Translations under genes and position numbers: made by a program | In this document: piece by piece, positions 1 to 9,221 of the stretch | Layout: every line of letters starts with the position of its first letter | How positions within the stretch are numbered: position 1 is the stretch's first letter | The notes under the pieces: model-generated | Seen by the model: the letters and a program-made list of their open reading frames with translations, nothing else | What the model was told of the DNA's origin: nothing | Databases searched by the model: none | From: Longispora albida DSM 44784 | GTDB taxonomy: Bacteria > Actinomycetota > Actinomycetes > Mycobacteriales > Micromonosporaceae | Assembly: GCF_000379825.1 (NCBI RefSeq) | Contig: NZ_KB903813.1 | Coordinates: 695,333 to 759,332, forward strand | Reading direction: 5' to 3' | Length of the DNA stretch: 64,000 nucleotides

Positions 1-1
1 G

Positions 2-1252
2 CACTCGCCGGACCTCCTGCTGATCGAGGAGGCCGAGGACCAGGACATCTGCACCGTCGCGAACGGCGCTCTGGTCTGCGGTACCACCGACAACGCCGAC
101 GGCAAGGCCGACGGGCTCCAGGAGCTGGCGCTGGCCATCGCGGCCAACGGCGGCCCGGCGTACGACACGGCCTACGACCGGGACGGCGCGGACGCGCGAG
201 GCATCGTCGCCGCGTTCCTGTACCGGACCGACCGGCTCTCGCTGTCCGCCCCGGCCAGCGTGCTGACCGCGACCCCGGGCGTCGAGTACCGCGCGGAGGC
301 GCTGCCGTTCAACGCGCAGGTCTCCAACCCGAAGTCGCTGAACGCCGTCCTCCCGGCCGACGTGGACACCTCGACGGGCAAGGACGGCAACAACGTCTAC
401 ACCCGCGCCCCGCAGGTCGGCCGGTTCACGGTCGCCGCCGTGCCGGGCGAGTCGGAGACCTTCCAGCTGTGGGCCGTCGCCAACCACTTCTCGTCCACTC
501 CGGACGGCCGGGTGGGCCAGCGGCGGGAGCAGGCCAGGTACGGCGCGCAGATCGTCAAGGCGATCCAGGCGTCCGACCCGGGTGCCCGTGTGCTCTACGG
601 CGGTGACCTGAACGTGTTCCCGCGGCCGGACGACCCGGTACCGGGCGCGGTCACCGACCAGCTCGCCCCGCTGTACGACGCCGGCATGAAGAACCTGTGG
701 GACGTGCTGGCGGCGGAGAACCCCGCCTCGGCGTACTCCTATGTCTTCCAGGGCCAGGCGCAGACGCTGGACCACATCTTCGTCACCCCCTCGCTCTACT
801 CGGACCTGGTCCGGATGCGGGCGGCGCACGTGAACGCCGACTACCCGGCCGAGTTCGACGGAGACGGCATCCGGGGCGTCAGTGACCACGACCCGCAGGT
901 GGCGACGTTCGGCTCCCGGGCGCGGCTGTCCACTGGGGACGCCTCGGTGCTGGAGGGCAACTCCGGTACCTCGAAGCTGACCTTCACCACCTCGGTGTCC
1001 CGGCCGGTGTCGGAGGACATGACGGTCTGCGCCGTGTTCGTCGACGGCACGACCTCGTGGGGCTCGGACCACCAGAGCCTCCTGAGCTGCTCGACGCTCA
1101 CGGCCGGCGCGACCTCGCTGACCTTCACCGTGAACGTGAAGGGCGACAAGCGCAAGGAGGCTGACGAGTGGATGCTGGCCATCGTGGTCGGTGACCTGCG
1201 GCTGCGCTACGACCGGATGATCGCGGTCGGCACGATCCTGAACGACGACTAG
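2..1252 (+). CDS. Endonuclease/exonuclease/phosphatase-family secreted protein with C-terminal Calx-beta-like domain (5' end missing)
   Basis: The frame is open from base 2, so the N-terminus and any signal peptide lie outside the window. The visible 416 residues carry the metal-dependent EEP fold: GGDLNVF (GDxN motif), LDHIFVTPSL and the catalytic GVSDHDPQV (SDHxP motif). After it, about 110 residues starting near LSTGDASVLEGNSGT look like a Calx-beta or similar beta-sandwich module, which is typical of secreted ExeM/NucH-like nucleases. The likely role is extracellular hydrolysis of nucleic acid or another phosphodiester; the substrate cannot be told from this part. A strong terminator follows 15 bp after the stop. 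The family is fairly sure, the exact activity is not. Confidence 0.8.
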   Translation, partial: HSPDLLLIEEAEDQDICTVANGALVCGTTDNADGKADGLQELALAIAANGGPAYDTAYDRDGADARGIVAAFLYRTDRLSLSAPASVLTATPGVEYRAEALPFNAQVSNPKSLNAVLPADVDTSTGKDGNNVYTRAPQVGRFTVAAVPGESETFQLWAVANHFSSTPDGRVGQRREQARYGAQIVKAIQASDPGARVLYGGDLNVFPRPDDPVPGAVTDQLAPLYDAGMKNLWDVLAAENPASAYSYVFQGQAQTLDHIFVTPSLYSDLVRMRAAHVNADYPAEFDGDGIRGVSDHDPQVATFGSRARLSTGDASVLEGNSGTSKLTFTTSVSRPVSEDMTVCAVFVDGTTSWGSDHQSLLSCSTLTAGATSLTFTVNVKGDKRKEADEWMLAIVVGDLRLRYDRMIAVGTILNDD

Positions 1253-1267
1253 CACCACGCTGCACAC

Positions 1268-1302
1268 GCCCCGGCCGGGACTCCCGGCCGGGGCGCTTTT
1301 TA
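1268..1302 (+). terminator. Rho-independent terminator of the EEP gene
   Basis: A perfect 12-bp stem (GCCCCGGCCGGG with its complement) around a 3-nt loop is followed by GCTTTTTATTT. It ends the nuclease gene and separates it from the GNAT gene. Confidence 0.9.
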
Positions 1303-1344
1303 TTTCATGGCGGTGGATGGCCGCCCCTGGCAGCATCCGTGCCC

Positions 1345-1851
1345 ATGGTGATCGTGCGTGACTTCCGGGCCGCTGACGCCCCGGTGCTGTGGACCCTGAG
1401 CACCCTGCCGAACATCGGCGCGACGGCCGACCCTGACCGGCCCCTCGCGCTGCCCCCGGCGGCCGAGGCGCCAGCGGCCTTCTCCGACCTGGCCGACATC
1501 CCCGGCGAGTTCGACGCCTTCGTGGTCGCCGAGTACGAGGGGCACATCGTCGGCATGGGTGGCTTCGCCCGCAACGACCAGGGCCAGGCGGAGGTGTACC
1601 GCGTCCGCGTGCATCCGGCGACCCGGCGGCTCGGGGTCGGCCGGGCCGTGATGGCCGGGCTGGAGTCCCGCGCGGCGGAGCTGGGCCTCACCGAGATGTA
1701 CCTCGACACCGCCACGAACCAGCCGGAGGCCGTCGCCTTCTACCGTGGACTCGGCTACGAGGAACTGGGCACGGAGACGCGGCCGGAGTGGACGTGGACT
1801 CTCGTGTACTTCCGCAAGGTCCTCACCGCGTATTCGTCCACGTCGGACTGA
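1345..1851 (+). CDS. GNAT-family N-acetyltransferase
   Basis: 168 residues with one GNAT fold. The acetyl-CoA loop is RLGVGRAVMAGLE (RxxGxG/A type), preceded by the beta4 strand VYRVRVHPATR and followed by YLDTATNQPEAVAFYRGLGYEE, the usual C-terminal half. It transfers an acetyl group from acetyl-CoA to an amine; the substrate is unknown. ATG 1345 is chosen; GTG 1339 is in frame and equally possible since no clear ribosome site precedes either. It stands alone between the upstream terminator and a convergent operon that ends at 1897. Confidence 0.8.
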   Translation: MVIVRDFRAADAPVLWTLSTLPNIGATADPDRPLALPPAAEAPAAFSDLADIPGEFDAFVVAEYEGHIVGMGGFARNDQGQAEVYRVRVHPATRRLGVGRAVMAGLESRAAELGLTEMYLDTATNQPEAVAFYRGLGYEELGTETRPEWTWTLVYFRKVLTAYSSTSD

Positions 1852-1896
1852 GGTGGGCCGCTCCGGTCCCGGTACAAAATAGTCAAGAATGCGGGT

Positions 1897-3192
1897 CTAG
1901 AGGCGGCCGGTGGCCTTGAGGTGCAGATAGAGATCCGCGACGGCCGGTGCGTACTGGTCGGCAGGGGCGTCGACCACATGGACGCCGTGTTTGCGCAGCA
2001 CAGCGGCGACGCGGCGGCGTTCGGTGAGGGTGCGCTCGGCCGCTGCCGCCGTGTAGATGTCAGGAACCGTGCTGCGCTGTGCCGCCAGCTGCTCGACCTC
2101 CGGGTCGTGGACGGCGGCGAGGATCACGGTGTGCTTGGCGGTGAGGCGGTTCAGGATCGGGAGCAGGCCCTCGCCCAGCGCTCCCGGTTCCAGCGCGGTG
2201 AACAGGACGACCAGGGCCCGTTTGCGTTCCCGGCGGAGCACCTCGGCCACGACCAGCCCGAAGTCCGTCTCGACCAGCGCGGGCTCCAGCGGGGCCATCG
2301 CCTGCACGATCTTCGGCATCAGGGTCGCCTGGCTCGCGCCCTCCACCGCTGCCCGGACGGCGGTGTCGACCGCCAGGAAGTCCACCCGGTCGTTGGCCCG
2401 CGAGGCCAGCGCTGACAACAACAGCGCCGCATCCAGCGCCGAGTCGAGCCGGGGAGCGTCGCCGACCCGGGCTGCCGAGGTCCGTCCGGTGTCGAGGACA
2501 CACAGGACCCGCCGGTCGCGTTCCGGCCGCCAGGTCCGGACGACCACCGTCTCGCGGCGCGCCGTGCCCCGCCAGTCGATCGACCGGACGTCGTCGCCGA
2601 CCACGTACTCCCGGAGCGCGTCGAACTCCGTGCCCTGCCCGCGCCCCTTCGTCACGACCGAGCCGTCGAAGACACGCAGCCGGGCCAGCCGTTCCGGCAG
2701 GAACTTCCGGGACGTGAAGGGCGGCAGCACGCGGACCGTCCACGGCGCGGCGAGCTTCCTCGACTGCCGGTAGCCGAAGCGCAGCGGCCCGTAGGACCTC
2801 ACCACCACCTGCTCGGCGAGCCGGTCGCCCCTCCGGGTCGGCTGGAGCGTGTTCTCGCAGGTCAGATGCTCACCCGGCCCGAGAGTGAACACGAACTTGC
2901 CCCGCGAGGCCCCCGCCGACGGCGGCCAGACATCGCGCAGCTCGGCCCGCAGGTCACTCAGCCCGGCGTTCGTGACGGTCAGCCAGACCGCCCCCGAGTC
3001 ACCGAGCCGCAGCTGCCGCACGCCGTCCCTGCCCAGCCTGACTCGCGACAGGGGAGTAGCCGCCAGGACGTCGATCCCCGCGACCAGCAGAACCACCACG
3101 ATGTACCCGGCCAGCGCCAGCCACGGAGCCGGCCACAGCGGCAGGGTCAGCAGAGCCAGCGCGAGCAGCCCGGCCGGCCGCCAGGTGATCAT
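1897..3192 (-). CDS. DUF58 domain protein, membrane-anchored, last gene of the MoxR operon
   Basis: 431 residues. Two hydrophobic segments near the N-terminus (about residues 5-40) anchor it. A beta-rich middle is followed by the DUF58 signature DDVRSIDWRGTARR and a von Willebrand A-like domain (RRVLCVLDTGRTS). DUF58 proteins usually work with a MoxR ATPase, which may assemble or mature metal or macromolecular complexes; this is family knowledge and no substrate is known. ATG 3192 overlaps the moxR stop (ATGA), which argues for translational coupling and against the longer in-frame extension upstream. It is fourth in the product chain and last in the operon, convergent with the GNAT gene. Confidence 0.85.
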   Translation of the reverse strand: MITWRPAGLLALALLTLPLWPAPWLALAGYIVVVLLVAGIDVLAATPLSRVRLGRDGVRQLRLGDSGAVWLTVTNAGLSDLRAELRDVWPPSAGASRGKFVFTLGPGEHLTCENTLQPTRRGDRLAEQVVVRSYGPLRFGYRQSRKLAAPWTVRVLPPFTSRKFLPERLARLRVFDGSVVTKGRGQGTEFDALREYVVGDDVRSIDWRGTARRETVVVRTWRPERDRRVLCVLDTGRTSAARVGDAPRLDSALDAALLLSALASRANDRVDFLAVDTAVRAAVEGASQATLMPKIVQAMAPLEPALVETDFGLVVAEVLRRERKRALVVLFTALEPGALGEGLLPILNRLTAKHTVILAAVHDPEVEQLAAQRSTVPDIYTAAAAERTLTERRRVAAVLRKHGVHVVDAPADQYAPAVADLYLHLKATGRL

Positions 3193-4253
3193 CGGGGGGT
3201 GGGCACGGTCGCCAGCACCGCCTCCAGTACCCCGTCGGCGGTCACGCCCTCCAGCTCCACCTCGGGCCGGACCCGGATCCGGTGCCGGAGCGTCGGCCGG
3301 GCCAGCGCCTTCACGTCGTCGGGGGTCACGTAGTCCCGCCCGGCCAGCCACGCCCACGCCTTCGACGTGTTGAGCAGGGCCGTCGAGCCACGCGGCGAGG
3401 CGCCCAGCTCCAGCGACGGCGACTGCCGGGTGGCCCGGCACAGGTCGAGCACGTACCCGATGACCTCGTCAGCCACCGCCACCTGCCGGACGGCCTGCCG
3501 CGCGACGGCCAGGTCGGCGGCGTTGGCCACCGGCTTGACGTGGCTCAGGTCGCGCGGGTCGAAGCCCTGGTGGTGGGCGCGGAGCACGGCGAACTCGGCG
3601 TCGCGGTCGGGCAGCGGCACGTTCAGCTTCAGCAGGAACCGGTCGAGCTGGGCCTCCGGCAGCGGATACGTGCCCTCGTACTCCACCGGGTTCTGGGTGG
3701 CGGCCACCACGAACGGGTCCGGCAGCTGCCTGCCCACGCCGTCCACAGAGACCTGACGCTCCTCCATCGCCTCCAGCAGCGAGGACTGCGTCTTCGGCGG
3801 CGTCCGGTTGATCTCGTCGGCGAGCAGCAGGTTCGTGAAGACCGGCCCCTCGCGGAACTCGAACCGTGAGCTGTGCGCGTCGTAGATCAGCGAGCCGGTG
3901 ACATCACCCGGCATCAGGTCCGGGGTGAACTGCACGCGCTTGGTGTCCAGCTCCAGTGCCGCGGCCAGGGTCCGGACGAGCAGCGTCTTCGCCACGCCCG
4001 GCACGCCCTCCAGCAGCACGTGACCCCGGCAGAGCAGCGCGATCACGACCCCGGTCACGACCGCGTCCTGCCCGATCACGACCTTGCCGACCTCGGCCCG
4101 CAGGCTGTTCAGCGCCTCCCGGGCGCTCTCACTCGTGCCAGCACCGGCGAAACCACTGTCCACCACGCCTCCACCGTTCAGGTCCGCGTTGACGTTCACG
4201 TCCACCGTCTCTCCCGCCGTGCCGCCCATATCCCCGCTCATGCCCGTACTCAC
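3189..4253 (-). CDS. MoxR-family AAA+ ATPase
   Basis: 354 residues from GTG 4253, which overlaps the preceding stop as GTGA. The AAA_3/MoxR fold is complete: Walker A GVPGVAKT, Walker B LLADEINRTPPKTQ, sensor 1 VVAATQNPVEYEGTYPLPEAQLDRF, and a C-terminal lid domain with the sensor-2 region. The first 45 residues are a Gly/Asp/Asn-rich tail without obvious structure. MoxR ATPases act as chaperones on vWA/DUF58 partners, and the DUF58 gene follows directly with a 4-bp overlap. An internal ATG at 4241 is an alternative start, but the GTGA junction matches the other junctions of this operon. Confidence 0.92.
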   Translation of the reverse strand: MSTGMSGDMGGTAGETVDVNVNADLNGGGVVDSGFAGAGTSESAREALNSLRAEVGKVVIGQDAVVTGVVIALLCRGHVLLEGVPGVAKTLLVRTLAAALELDTKRVQFTPDLMPGDVTGSLIYDAHSSRFEFREGPVFTNLLLADEINRTPPKTQSSLLEAMEERQVSVDGVGRQLPDPFVVAATQNPVEYEGTYPLPEAQLDRFLLKLNVPLPDRDAEFAVLRAHHQGFDPRDLSHVKPVANAADLAVARQAVRQVAVADEVIGYVLDLCRATRQSPSLELGASPRGSTALLNTSKAWAWLAGRDYVTPDDVKALARPTLRHRIRVRPEVELEGVTADGVLEAVLATVPTPR

Positions 4254-5701
4254 TGCTTCCCGCCCGGAGCGTCGCTCAGGACGAGCAGTACCAGCCGATC
4301 CAGCGCACCCGTCAGCTGCAGCAACTCGGCGTCGCCCCGCGCCTGCCCGTACAGGATCCGGTGCACCTGGTCCTCCGGTACGCGCGACCGCCAGGCGACG
4401 GCCGGAACGAGTTCCGCAGGCCCGGCCGAGGCCCGCAACCCGAGTACGGGCAGCATCCGGTGCATGGCTGCCGCCCGCAGCGCGTCGAGCGCCGTGTCCC
4501 GGGCCTTGGCGCGGGCGTACAGCCGGCCACGGCCGGTGACCGTCTCCGCCGAGCGCACCACGACCGGCAGCTTCTCCGCGGCAGGTCCGCCCAGCCGCCG
4601 GGCCCTGGCCAGCGCGACCAGCAGTGCCGCGAACAGCAACCCGACGGCGATCGCCCACACCCACGGCGGGAAGGCGCCCCACAGTGGATTGGGAGGCTCG
4701 CTGGCTTCGGAATTCTCGTCCGGCGGCGGCTTCCTGTCACCGCCACCAGACCCGCCGCCCTCGCCCCGCGCGTCACCGTACGGAACGATGTAGCAGGTCA
4801 CGGCCGGCTGCGGAGTCGGACCGGTCCGGTCGGGCTCCCGGCACACCTCACGAGGGACCGGCGAGCCACTCGGCAGCGGAGTGCACAGCACGCCCGGGGC
4901 CGGGTTCGGGTTCTTCGCGCCGGGCGGGCACGGGTTCTTGTACTTCGACCGGGTCGGCAGCGGCGACTTCGTCGGCTCGGGCTTCGGGATCAGGCTGTGC
5001 TGGTCGGCCCACGCGACCTTCCCGTACCTGCTCAGCAAGGCCACGGCCAGCGCAGCGTTGCCGTGCTCGCCGATCCGCTCGTCGAGGAACGGGTCGGCTG
5101 CCCCGGCCAGGACCAGCTCGGCGCCGTTCAGCCGCATCGCGTGCAGGCTCCCGCCGTAGCAGGAGACGCCGGGGCCGGTGAAGACGGCGTTCCCGATCGC
5201 GACGTCGCCCTCAGGTACCTCCCGGAGCGCGCACTCGCCGCGCGGCACCACCGCCGTCGTCCACCGCCCGCCACCAGCCCTCGGCCGGTCCGTCGCGGCC
5301 ATCCGGCCGGTGATCTGCCCGAGTGTCCCGGTACCCGGCTCGACGAGGACGACGCGCACGCCGGCCGGCAGCTCGTCCAACCTCTCGGCCTGCTCGGCCG
5401 TGAGGTACCCGGGAGCCGGGATGAACAGCGTCGTGTCCCGGCGCAGCGCGGCCCGCATCGCCTGCTCGATCGTGGCGTACCGGTTGACCTCCACGCCGCG
5501 CTCGGCCAGCATCCCGCTCAGCGTCTGCCCGGAGAACCGGTGCCCGCCCTCGGGGTCCGCGAAGTCCTCGTCGGACGGCGAAGGCGAGTTCACGAGTCCG
5601 AAGACCACGGTGATCACGACAACGACCAGCGCGACGATCAGCGGCGCGAGAATGTTGAGCCGCTTCCACAGCAGCGGCCGTTTCGGCAGTGAGCGCTTCA
5701 C
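4250..5701 (-). CDS. DUF4350 domain membrane protein
   Basis: 483 residues from GTG 5701, overlapping the previous stop (GTGA). A transmembrane helix lies at about 14-37 (ILAPLIVALVVVVITVVFG) and a second near residue 350 (PPWVWAIAVGLLFAALLVAL). Between them is a DUF4350 domain (GQTLSGMLAERGVEVNRYAT, then VVLVEPGTG) with a long Pro/Ser/Lys/Cys-rich insertion at roughly residues 255-335, which is unusual beside its neighbours. After the second helix is a cytosolic tail. DUF4350 genes typically sit between DUF4129 and moxR genes in actinobacteria, as here. Function unknown; a role in envelope homeostasis is only inferred from the company it keeps. Confidence 0.8.
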   Translation of the reverse strand: MKRSLPKRPLLWKRLNILAPLIVALVVVVITVVFGLVNSPSPSDEDFADPEGGHRFSGQTLSGMLAERGVEVNRYATIEQAMRAALRRDTTLFIPAPGYLTAEQAERLDELPAGVRVVLVEPGTGTLGQITGRMAATDRPRAGGGRWTTAVVPRGECALREVPEGDVAIGNAVFTGPGVSCYGGSLHAMRLNGAELVLAGAADPFLDERIGEHGNAALAVALLSRYGKVAWADQHSLIPKPEPTKSPLPTRSKYKNPCPPGAKNPNPAPGVLCTPLPSGSPVPREVCREPDRTGPTPQPAVTCYIVPYGDARGEGGGSGGGDRKPPPDENSEASEPPNPLWGAFPPWVWAIAVGLLFAALLVALARARRLGGPAAEKLPVVVRSAETVTGRGRLYARAKARDTALDALRAAAMHRMLPVLGLRASAGPAELVPAVAWRSRVPEDQVHRILYGQARGDAELLQLTGALDRLVLLVLSDAPGGKQ

Positions 5702-6264
5702 AACTGCTCTCCCAGCGCCCGCATCCGCTGGTCCATAGCGGCCGTCGCGTCCCGCCCGCCGTACCAGACATCCGAGAAGATGCTGCTGGCCTCCCGCAGC
5801 GACGGAGCCGACTGGGGCTGCCGGGTACCGGCCGCCGCCGCGAACTCTGTCACCGTCCACCCGGGCTGGTGCTCGATGACGCCCCGTTCCACGAGCCGCC
5901 GCACCATGCCCCGCAGCCGCTCCCGGATCGCCTCCGCGTACCTGCCGGACGCCGCGTACTGGTCAGCCAGCGACAACAGCACGGCGGCAGGCACCTCGGG
6001 CACCTCGTCGCTGGCGGCCTGCTCCGGCTTCGGCGCGGCCTCCGGTACGTCCAGGACCTCGGGCTTCGTCTTCCTCCGCCGCCACCGGGGCCGCCACGCG
6101 AGCAGCCGGCCGGGCAGCGTGAGCCACGTACGCCACCAGGCGCGCGCCGCCATCACGAACAGCGCGAGCAGCACCAGCAGCACGAAGAGCCCGGCGATGC
6201 CACCGGGCACGTGGTCGGCGATCGCGGCGGCCATTTCCGACCACCACCGGGCGAGTCCGGTCAC
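5698..6264 (-). CDS. DUF4129 domain membrane protein
   Basis: 188 residues from GTG 6264, overlapping the upstream stop by GTGA. One transmembrane helix near residues 22-45 (GIAGLFVLLVLLALFVMAA) is followed by a basic stretch and a cytosolic DUF4129 domain (YAEAIRERLRGMVRRLVERGVI ... TVTEFAAAAG ... IFSDVWYGGRDAT). DUF4129 is found at the C-terminus of transglutaminase-like proteins and as a stand-alone module in MoxR operons. A longer frame running on into the upstream gene is an out-of-frame shadow of that gene and was not used. Confidence 0.8.
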   Translation of the reverse strand: MTGLARWWSEMAAAIADHVPGGIAGLFVLLVLLALFVMAARAWWRTWLTLPGRLLAWRPRWRRRKTKPEVLDVPEAAPKPEQAASDEVPEVPAAVLLSLADQYAASGRYAEAIRERLRGMVRRLVERGVIEHQPGWTVTEFAAAAGTRQPQSAPSLREASSIFSDVWYGGRDATAAMDQRMRALGEQL

Positions 6265-7028
6265 CGCGCCGCCCGCAGGACGGTGTCGGGGGTGGACGTG
6301 CGGCCCAGCTCGATGTCCAGGCCCTCGACGCGCATCCTGTTCTCCAGGTGCAGCAGGACGTCGAGGCAGGCCAGCGCCGGGTACGCGATCGCGTTGATCA
6401 GCAGCGTCCCTGCCGCCCGGTACCAGCTGCCGTCCAGGTCGAGCATCTCCAGCCCCCAGGCCGCCGCCCCGATGAACGCGAGCCGGATCAGCACCCACGC
6501 CCCGTACCCGAGCAGCCGGATCCCGCCGGCCCGCATCCCGCCGGCCGTCACGAGCCGGACCGACCGGCCCAGGCTCCCGAACGGCCCGCACCTGTCGATC
6601 ACCGCGATCGGCACGGCCAGCCCGAGCAGTGCGTACACCACGAGCCACGGCACACCGCACATCAGCGCCGCCACACCGGTCAGCACGGTCACGAGCACGG
6701 TGGTCACGATCGGGGAGGCCAGCGAGCCGGGCACCCCGCCCAGGTCGCGGAGCACCGCACGGCTGGCGAGGATCGCGAGCACGCTGATGGCCAGGCACTC
6801 CAGCACCATGCCCAGGGTCAGCAGCAGGAACCGGTCGCCCATGCCCTCGTTGTGCACGAGGAACCGCCGGATCGGCGGGACCGCGTCCCACAGCGGCGTC
6901 AGCAGCACCTGCTCGGCCGCCGCGAGCCCCAGCCCGGTCAGCAGCAGCGGCTTCGCCCGGGTACGCAGCAGCTCGGTGGCGGCGTCCAGCAGCTCGCCCA
7001 CGGAGAGCGGCCGGGTCGGAAGCGCCAC
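6261..7028 (-). CDS. Polytopic membrane protein, first gene of the DUF58/MoxR operon
   Basis: 255 residues starting ATGGCGCTTCCG, with about six hydrophobic segments and a charged C-terminal tail. The N-terminus RPLSVGELLDAATELLRTRAKPLL resembles the soluble lead-in of the actinobacterial membrane proteins related to glycerophosphoryl-diester phosphodiesterase membrane domains, but no catalytic motif is visible. It heads a five-gene unit in which all four junctions overlap by 4 bp, so the gene set is probably made in fixed ratio. Function unknown. Confidence 0.75.
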   Translation of the reverse strand: MALPTRPLSVGELLDAATELLRTRAKPLLLTGLGLAAAEQVLLTPLWDAVPPIRRFLVHNEGMGDRFLLLTLGMVLECLAISVLAILASRAVLRDLGGVPGSLASPIVTTVLVTVLTGVAALMCGVPWLVVYALLGLAVPIAVIDRCGPFGSLGRSVRLVTAGGMRAGGIRLLGYGAWVLIRLAFIGAAAWGLEMLDLDGSWYRAAGTLLINAIAYPALACLDVLLHLENRMRVEGLDIELGRTSTPDTVLRAAR

Positions 7029-7163
7029 GCCACCCCCTCACGCTCAGCCGATCCGAATGGCCCTCATCTTGGCACAGCCCCGCCATCCCTCACTGTCCCG
7101 CGACCACCACCCCAAACCAAGATCAAACCCGTTCGGAGGTACCGGGAGAGCCAGGCCCCAGCC

Positions 7164-7829
7164 TCACTCGGTCAGGAACGCCTGGGCCTCCATCGCCGCC
7201 GCCTCGGCGTCTCCGGCGCGGATCGCCTCGACCAGCCGGGTGTGGTCCACGTACACGTCGGGGGTCAGCGCGTGCCCGACCACGTGTTCCAGGCTGGCCC
7301 GCAGCGCCGAGCCGAAGTCGGCGTACAGGTCGGCCAGCACCGGGTTGTGCGCGCAGTCCACCACGACCGAGTGCAGGTCGGAGTCCGCCTGGATGAACAG
7401 CTCGGCGTCTCCGCTGCGCCAGGCTTCCTCCCGGGCCGCGAGGGCCGCGTCGAGCCGGGTGATGTCCTCGGCTGTCCGGCGCCGGGCGGCGAGCCGGGCC
7501 GCCTCCACCTCGAAGGCCCGCCGGACCTCGATCACGTCCCGGTGCTCGGCGTCGGCGACGCGCCGGGCCACCGCCGAGGACAGCTCACTCGCCGCCAGCA
7601 CGTACGTGCCGGAGCCCTGGCGGCAGTCCAGCAGGCCGGCGTGGGAGAGGGCCTTGACGGCCTCCCGGAGGGTGTTGCGGCCCACGCCGAGCCGGGCGGC
7701 CAGTTCGGGCTCCGGTGGGATCCGCGCGCCGACCGGCCACTCGCCGCCGGTGATCTGTGTCCGCAGCTGGGCGATCACCTGGCTGACCAGCGGAGATCTC
7801 GCCGTCGACTCCAGTGGCATCCCGCACAC
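7164..7829 (-). CDS. GntR-family transcriptional regulator (FadR/FCD subfamily)
   Basis: 221 residues. The N-terminal winged helix has the GntR signature IPPEPELAARLGVGRNTLREAVKALSHAGLL; the C-terminal alpha-helical FCD ligand domain (about 90-215) contains metal/ligand positions such as ADSDLHSVVV and YVDHTRLVEAI. GTG 7829 gives the extra residues before ATG 7820; either could be used. It is divergent from the MFS gene with only 40 bp between, so it probably controls that exporter and itself from the shared spacer. The effector is probably a small carboxylic acid, but the sequence does not tell which. Confidence 0.88.
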   Translation of the reverse strand: MCGMPLESTARSPLVSQVIAQLRTQITGGEWPVGARIPPEPELAARLGVGRNTLREAVKALSHAGLLDCRQGSGTYVLAASELSSAVARRVADAEHRDVIEVRRAFEVEAARLAARRRTAEDITRLDAALAAREEAWRSGDAELFIQADSDLHSVVVDCAHNPVLADLYADFGSALRASLEHVVGHALTPDVYVDHTRLVEAIRAGDAEAAAMEAQAFLTE

Positions 7830-7869
7830 TCCCTATCCCCAAGTCATCCCATGATTCTACGATTACCGG

Positions 7870-9126
7870 GTGGTAGCCGTAACCGTAGAGCAGAACAGCA
7901 AGCGGTGGCTGGCCGCCGAGGGCACCGGCCTGGTCCTGCTGGGCATCATTCTCGTCGCCCTGAACCTGCGGCCAGCAGTCACCAGTCTGGGCGCACTCCT
8001 GGACGAGGTCCGGGCCGGCCTGCACCTGTCGGGCACGATGGCCGGGCTGGTCACGACACTGCCCGTCCTGTCGTTCGCCGCGTTCGGCGCGCTCACCCCG
8101 GCACTGGCCCGCCGCTTCGGGCCGCACCGGATCCTGTCGTCCTCCGTCGCGCTGCTCGCCGCCGGGCTGGTCGCGCGGGCGCTGACCGACTCGGCACTCG
8201 TCTTCTTCGTGACCAGCGCCCTGGCTCTCGCCGGGATCGCTTCGGCCAACGTCCTCCTCCCCGGCCTGGTCAAGCACCACTTCCCGGACAAGGTCGGCCT
8301 GGTCACCGGCGCGTACACGATGACGCTGACCCTCGGGGCGCTGCTGGCCGCGGCCACCACCGTCCCGGTCGCCCACGCGCTCGGCGGCTGGCACGCCGGG
8401 CTGGCGATCTGGGCGGGCGTCGCGGCCGTGGCCGTGCTGCCCTGGCTGTTCCTCCGCCGGCGTGACCGTGGCCTGGACAGCGCCGCGGCCGCCCGGTCCG
8501 CCGTCAGGCCGTCCCGCACGGCGATCGGCTGGGCGCTGGCGGTCTACTTTGGCACCCAGTCGCTCAACGCGTACGTGATCATGGGCTGGCTGCCGCAGAT
8601 CTACCGGGACTCCGGCTTCTCCGCCAACACCGCAGGCCTCCTCGTCGCCGGGATCATGGCCACCGGCATCCCGCTCGCGTTCTTCATGCCATCCCTCGCC
8701 GCCCGCCGCCCCGACCAGCGGATCGTCGTGGTCGCGCTGAACGCCTGCTATGCCGTCGCGTACCTCGGCCTGCTGCTCGCCCCCGTCCAGGGCGTGCTCG
8801 TGTGGACACTCCTGTTCGGCCTCGGCCAGGGCGCCTTCCCGCTCGCGCTCGCCATGATCGGGCTGCGTTCGCGGACGCCGGAGGGCACCGTGGCGCTGTC
8901 GGCCTTCGCGCAGAGCGCCGGGTACCTGATCGCGGCCCTCGGCCCGATGCTCGTCGGCACCCTCTACGCCACGACCGGCGGCTGGACAGCCCCGCTCCTC
9001 GTCCTCCTCGCCGTGGTCGCGGTCCAGGGCGGCGCTGGCCTCCTGGCCGGCCGCCCCCGGTACCTGGAAGACACTGCGCTCACGCACCGTGAAGACGCGG
9101 CATTCAGCCGGAAAGAGCCACAATGA
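7870..9126 (+). CDS. MFS transporter, CynX/NimT family
   Basis: 418 residues with about twelve transmembrane helices. The N-terminus GIILVALNLRPAVTSLGALLDEVRAGLHLSG is the hallmark of the CynX/NimT branch (cyanate, 2-nitroimidazole and related transporters), and the second half has the matching MGWLPQIYRDSGFSANTAGLL. It is likely an exporter or an anion transporter in the cytoplasmic membrane. It starts with GTG 7870 and shares a short divergent regulatory region with a GntR regulator. Substrate unknown; the CynX name reflects sequence type and not proven cyanate transport. Confidence 0.85.
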   Translation: MVAVTVEQNSKRWLAAEGTGLVLLGIILVALNLRPAVTSLGALLDEVRAGLHLSGTMAGLVTTLPVLSFAAFGALTPALARRFGPHRILSSSVALLAAGLVARALTDSALVFFVTSALALAGIASANVLLPGLVKHHFPDKVGLVTGAYTMTLTLGALLAAATTVPVAHALGGWHAGLAIWAGVAAVAVLPWLFLRRRDRGLDSAAAARSAVRPSRTAIGWALAVYFGTQSLNAYVIMGWLPQIYRDSGFSANTAGLLVAGIMATGIPLAFFMPSLAARRPDQRIVVVALNACYAVAYLGLLLAPVQGVLVWTLLFGLGQGAFPLALAMIGLRSRTPEGTVALSAFAQSAGYLIAALGPMLVGTLYATTGGWTAPLLVLLAVVAVQGGAGLLAGRPRYLEDTALTHREDAAFSRKEPQ

Positions 9127-9221
9127 AGCTGCCGTGACGACGGCCTGAATGTGGAGCGAAGGTCTCGGCGCAGCACCGATCCGTCGGCGGGTACCCTTGG
9201 GCACCCCTAGTAGATGGAAAT

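Noticed and set aside
5702-7086. Large minus-strand open frame across 5698-7086 as a single fusion gene
   Set aside because: Its upstream part is Arg/Gly-rich shadow of the membrane-protein gene at 6261-7028; only the DUF4129 part from GTG 6264 is real.
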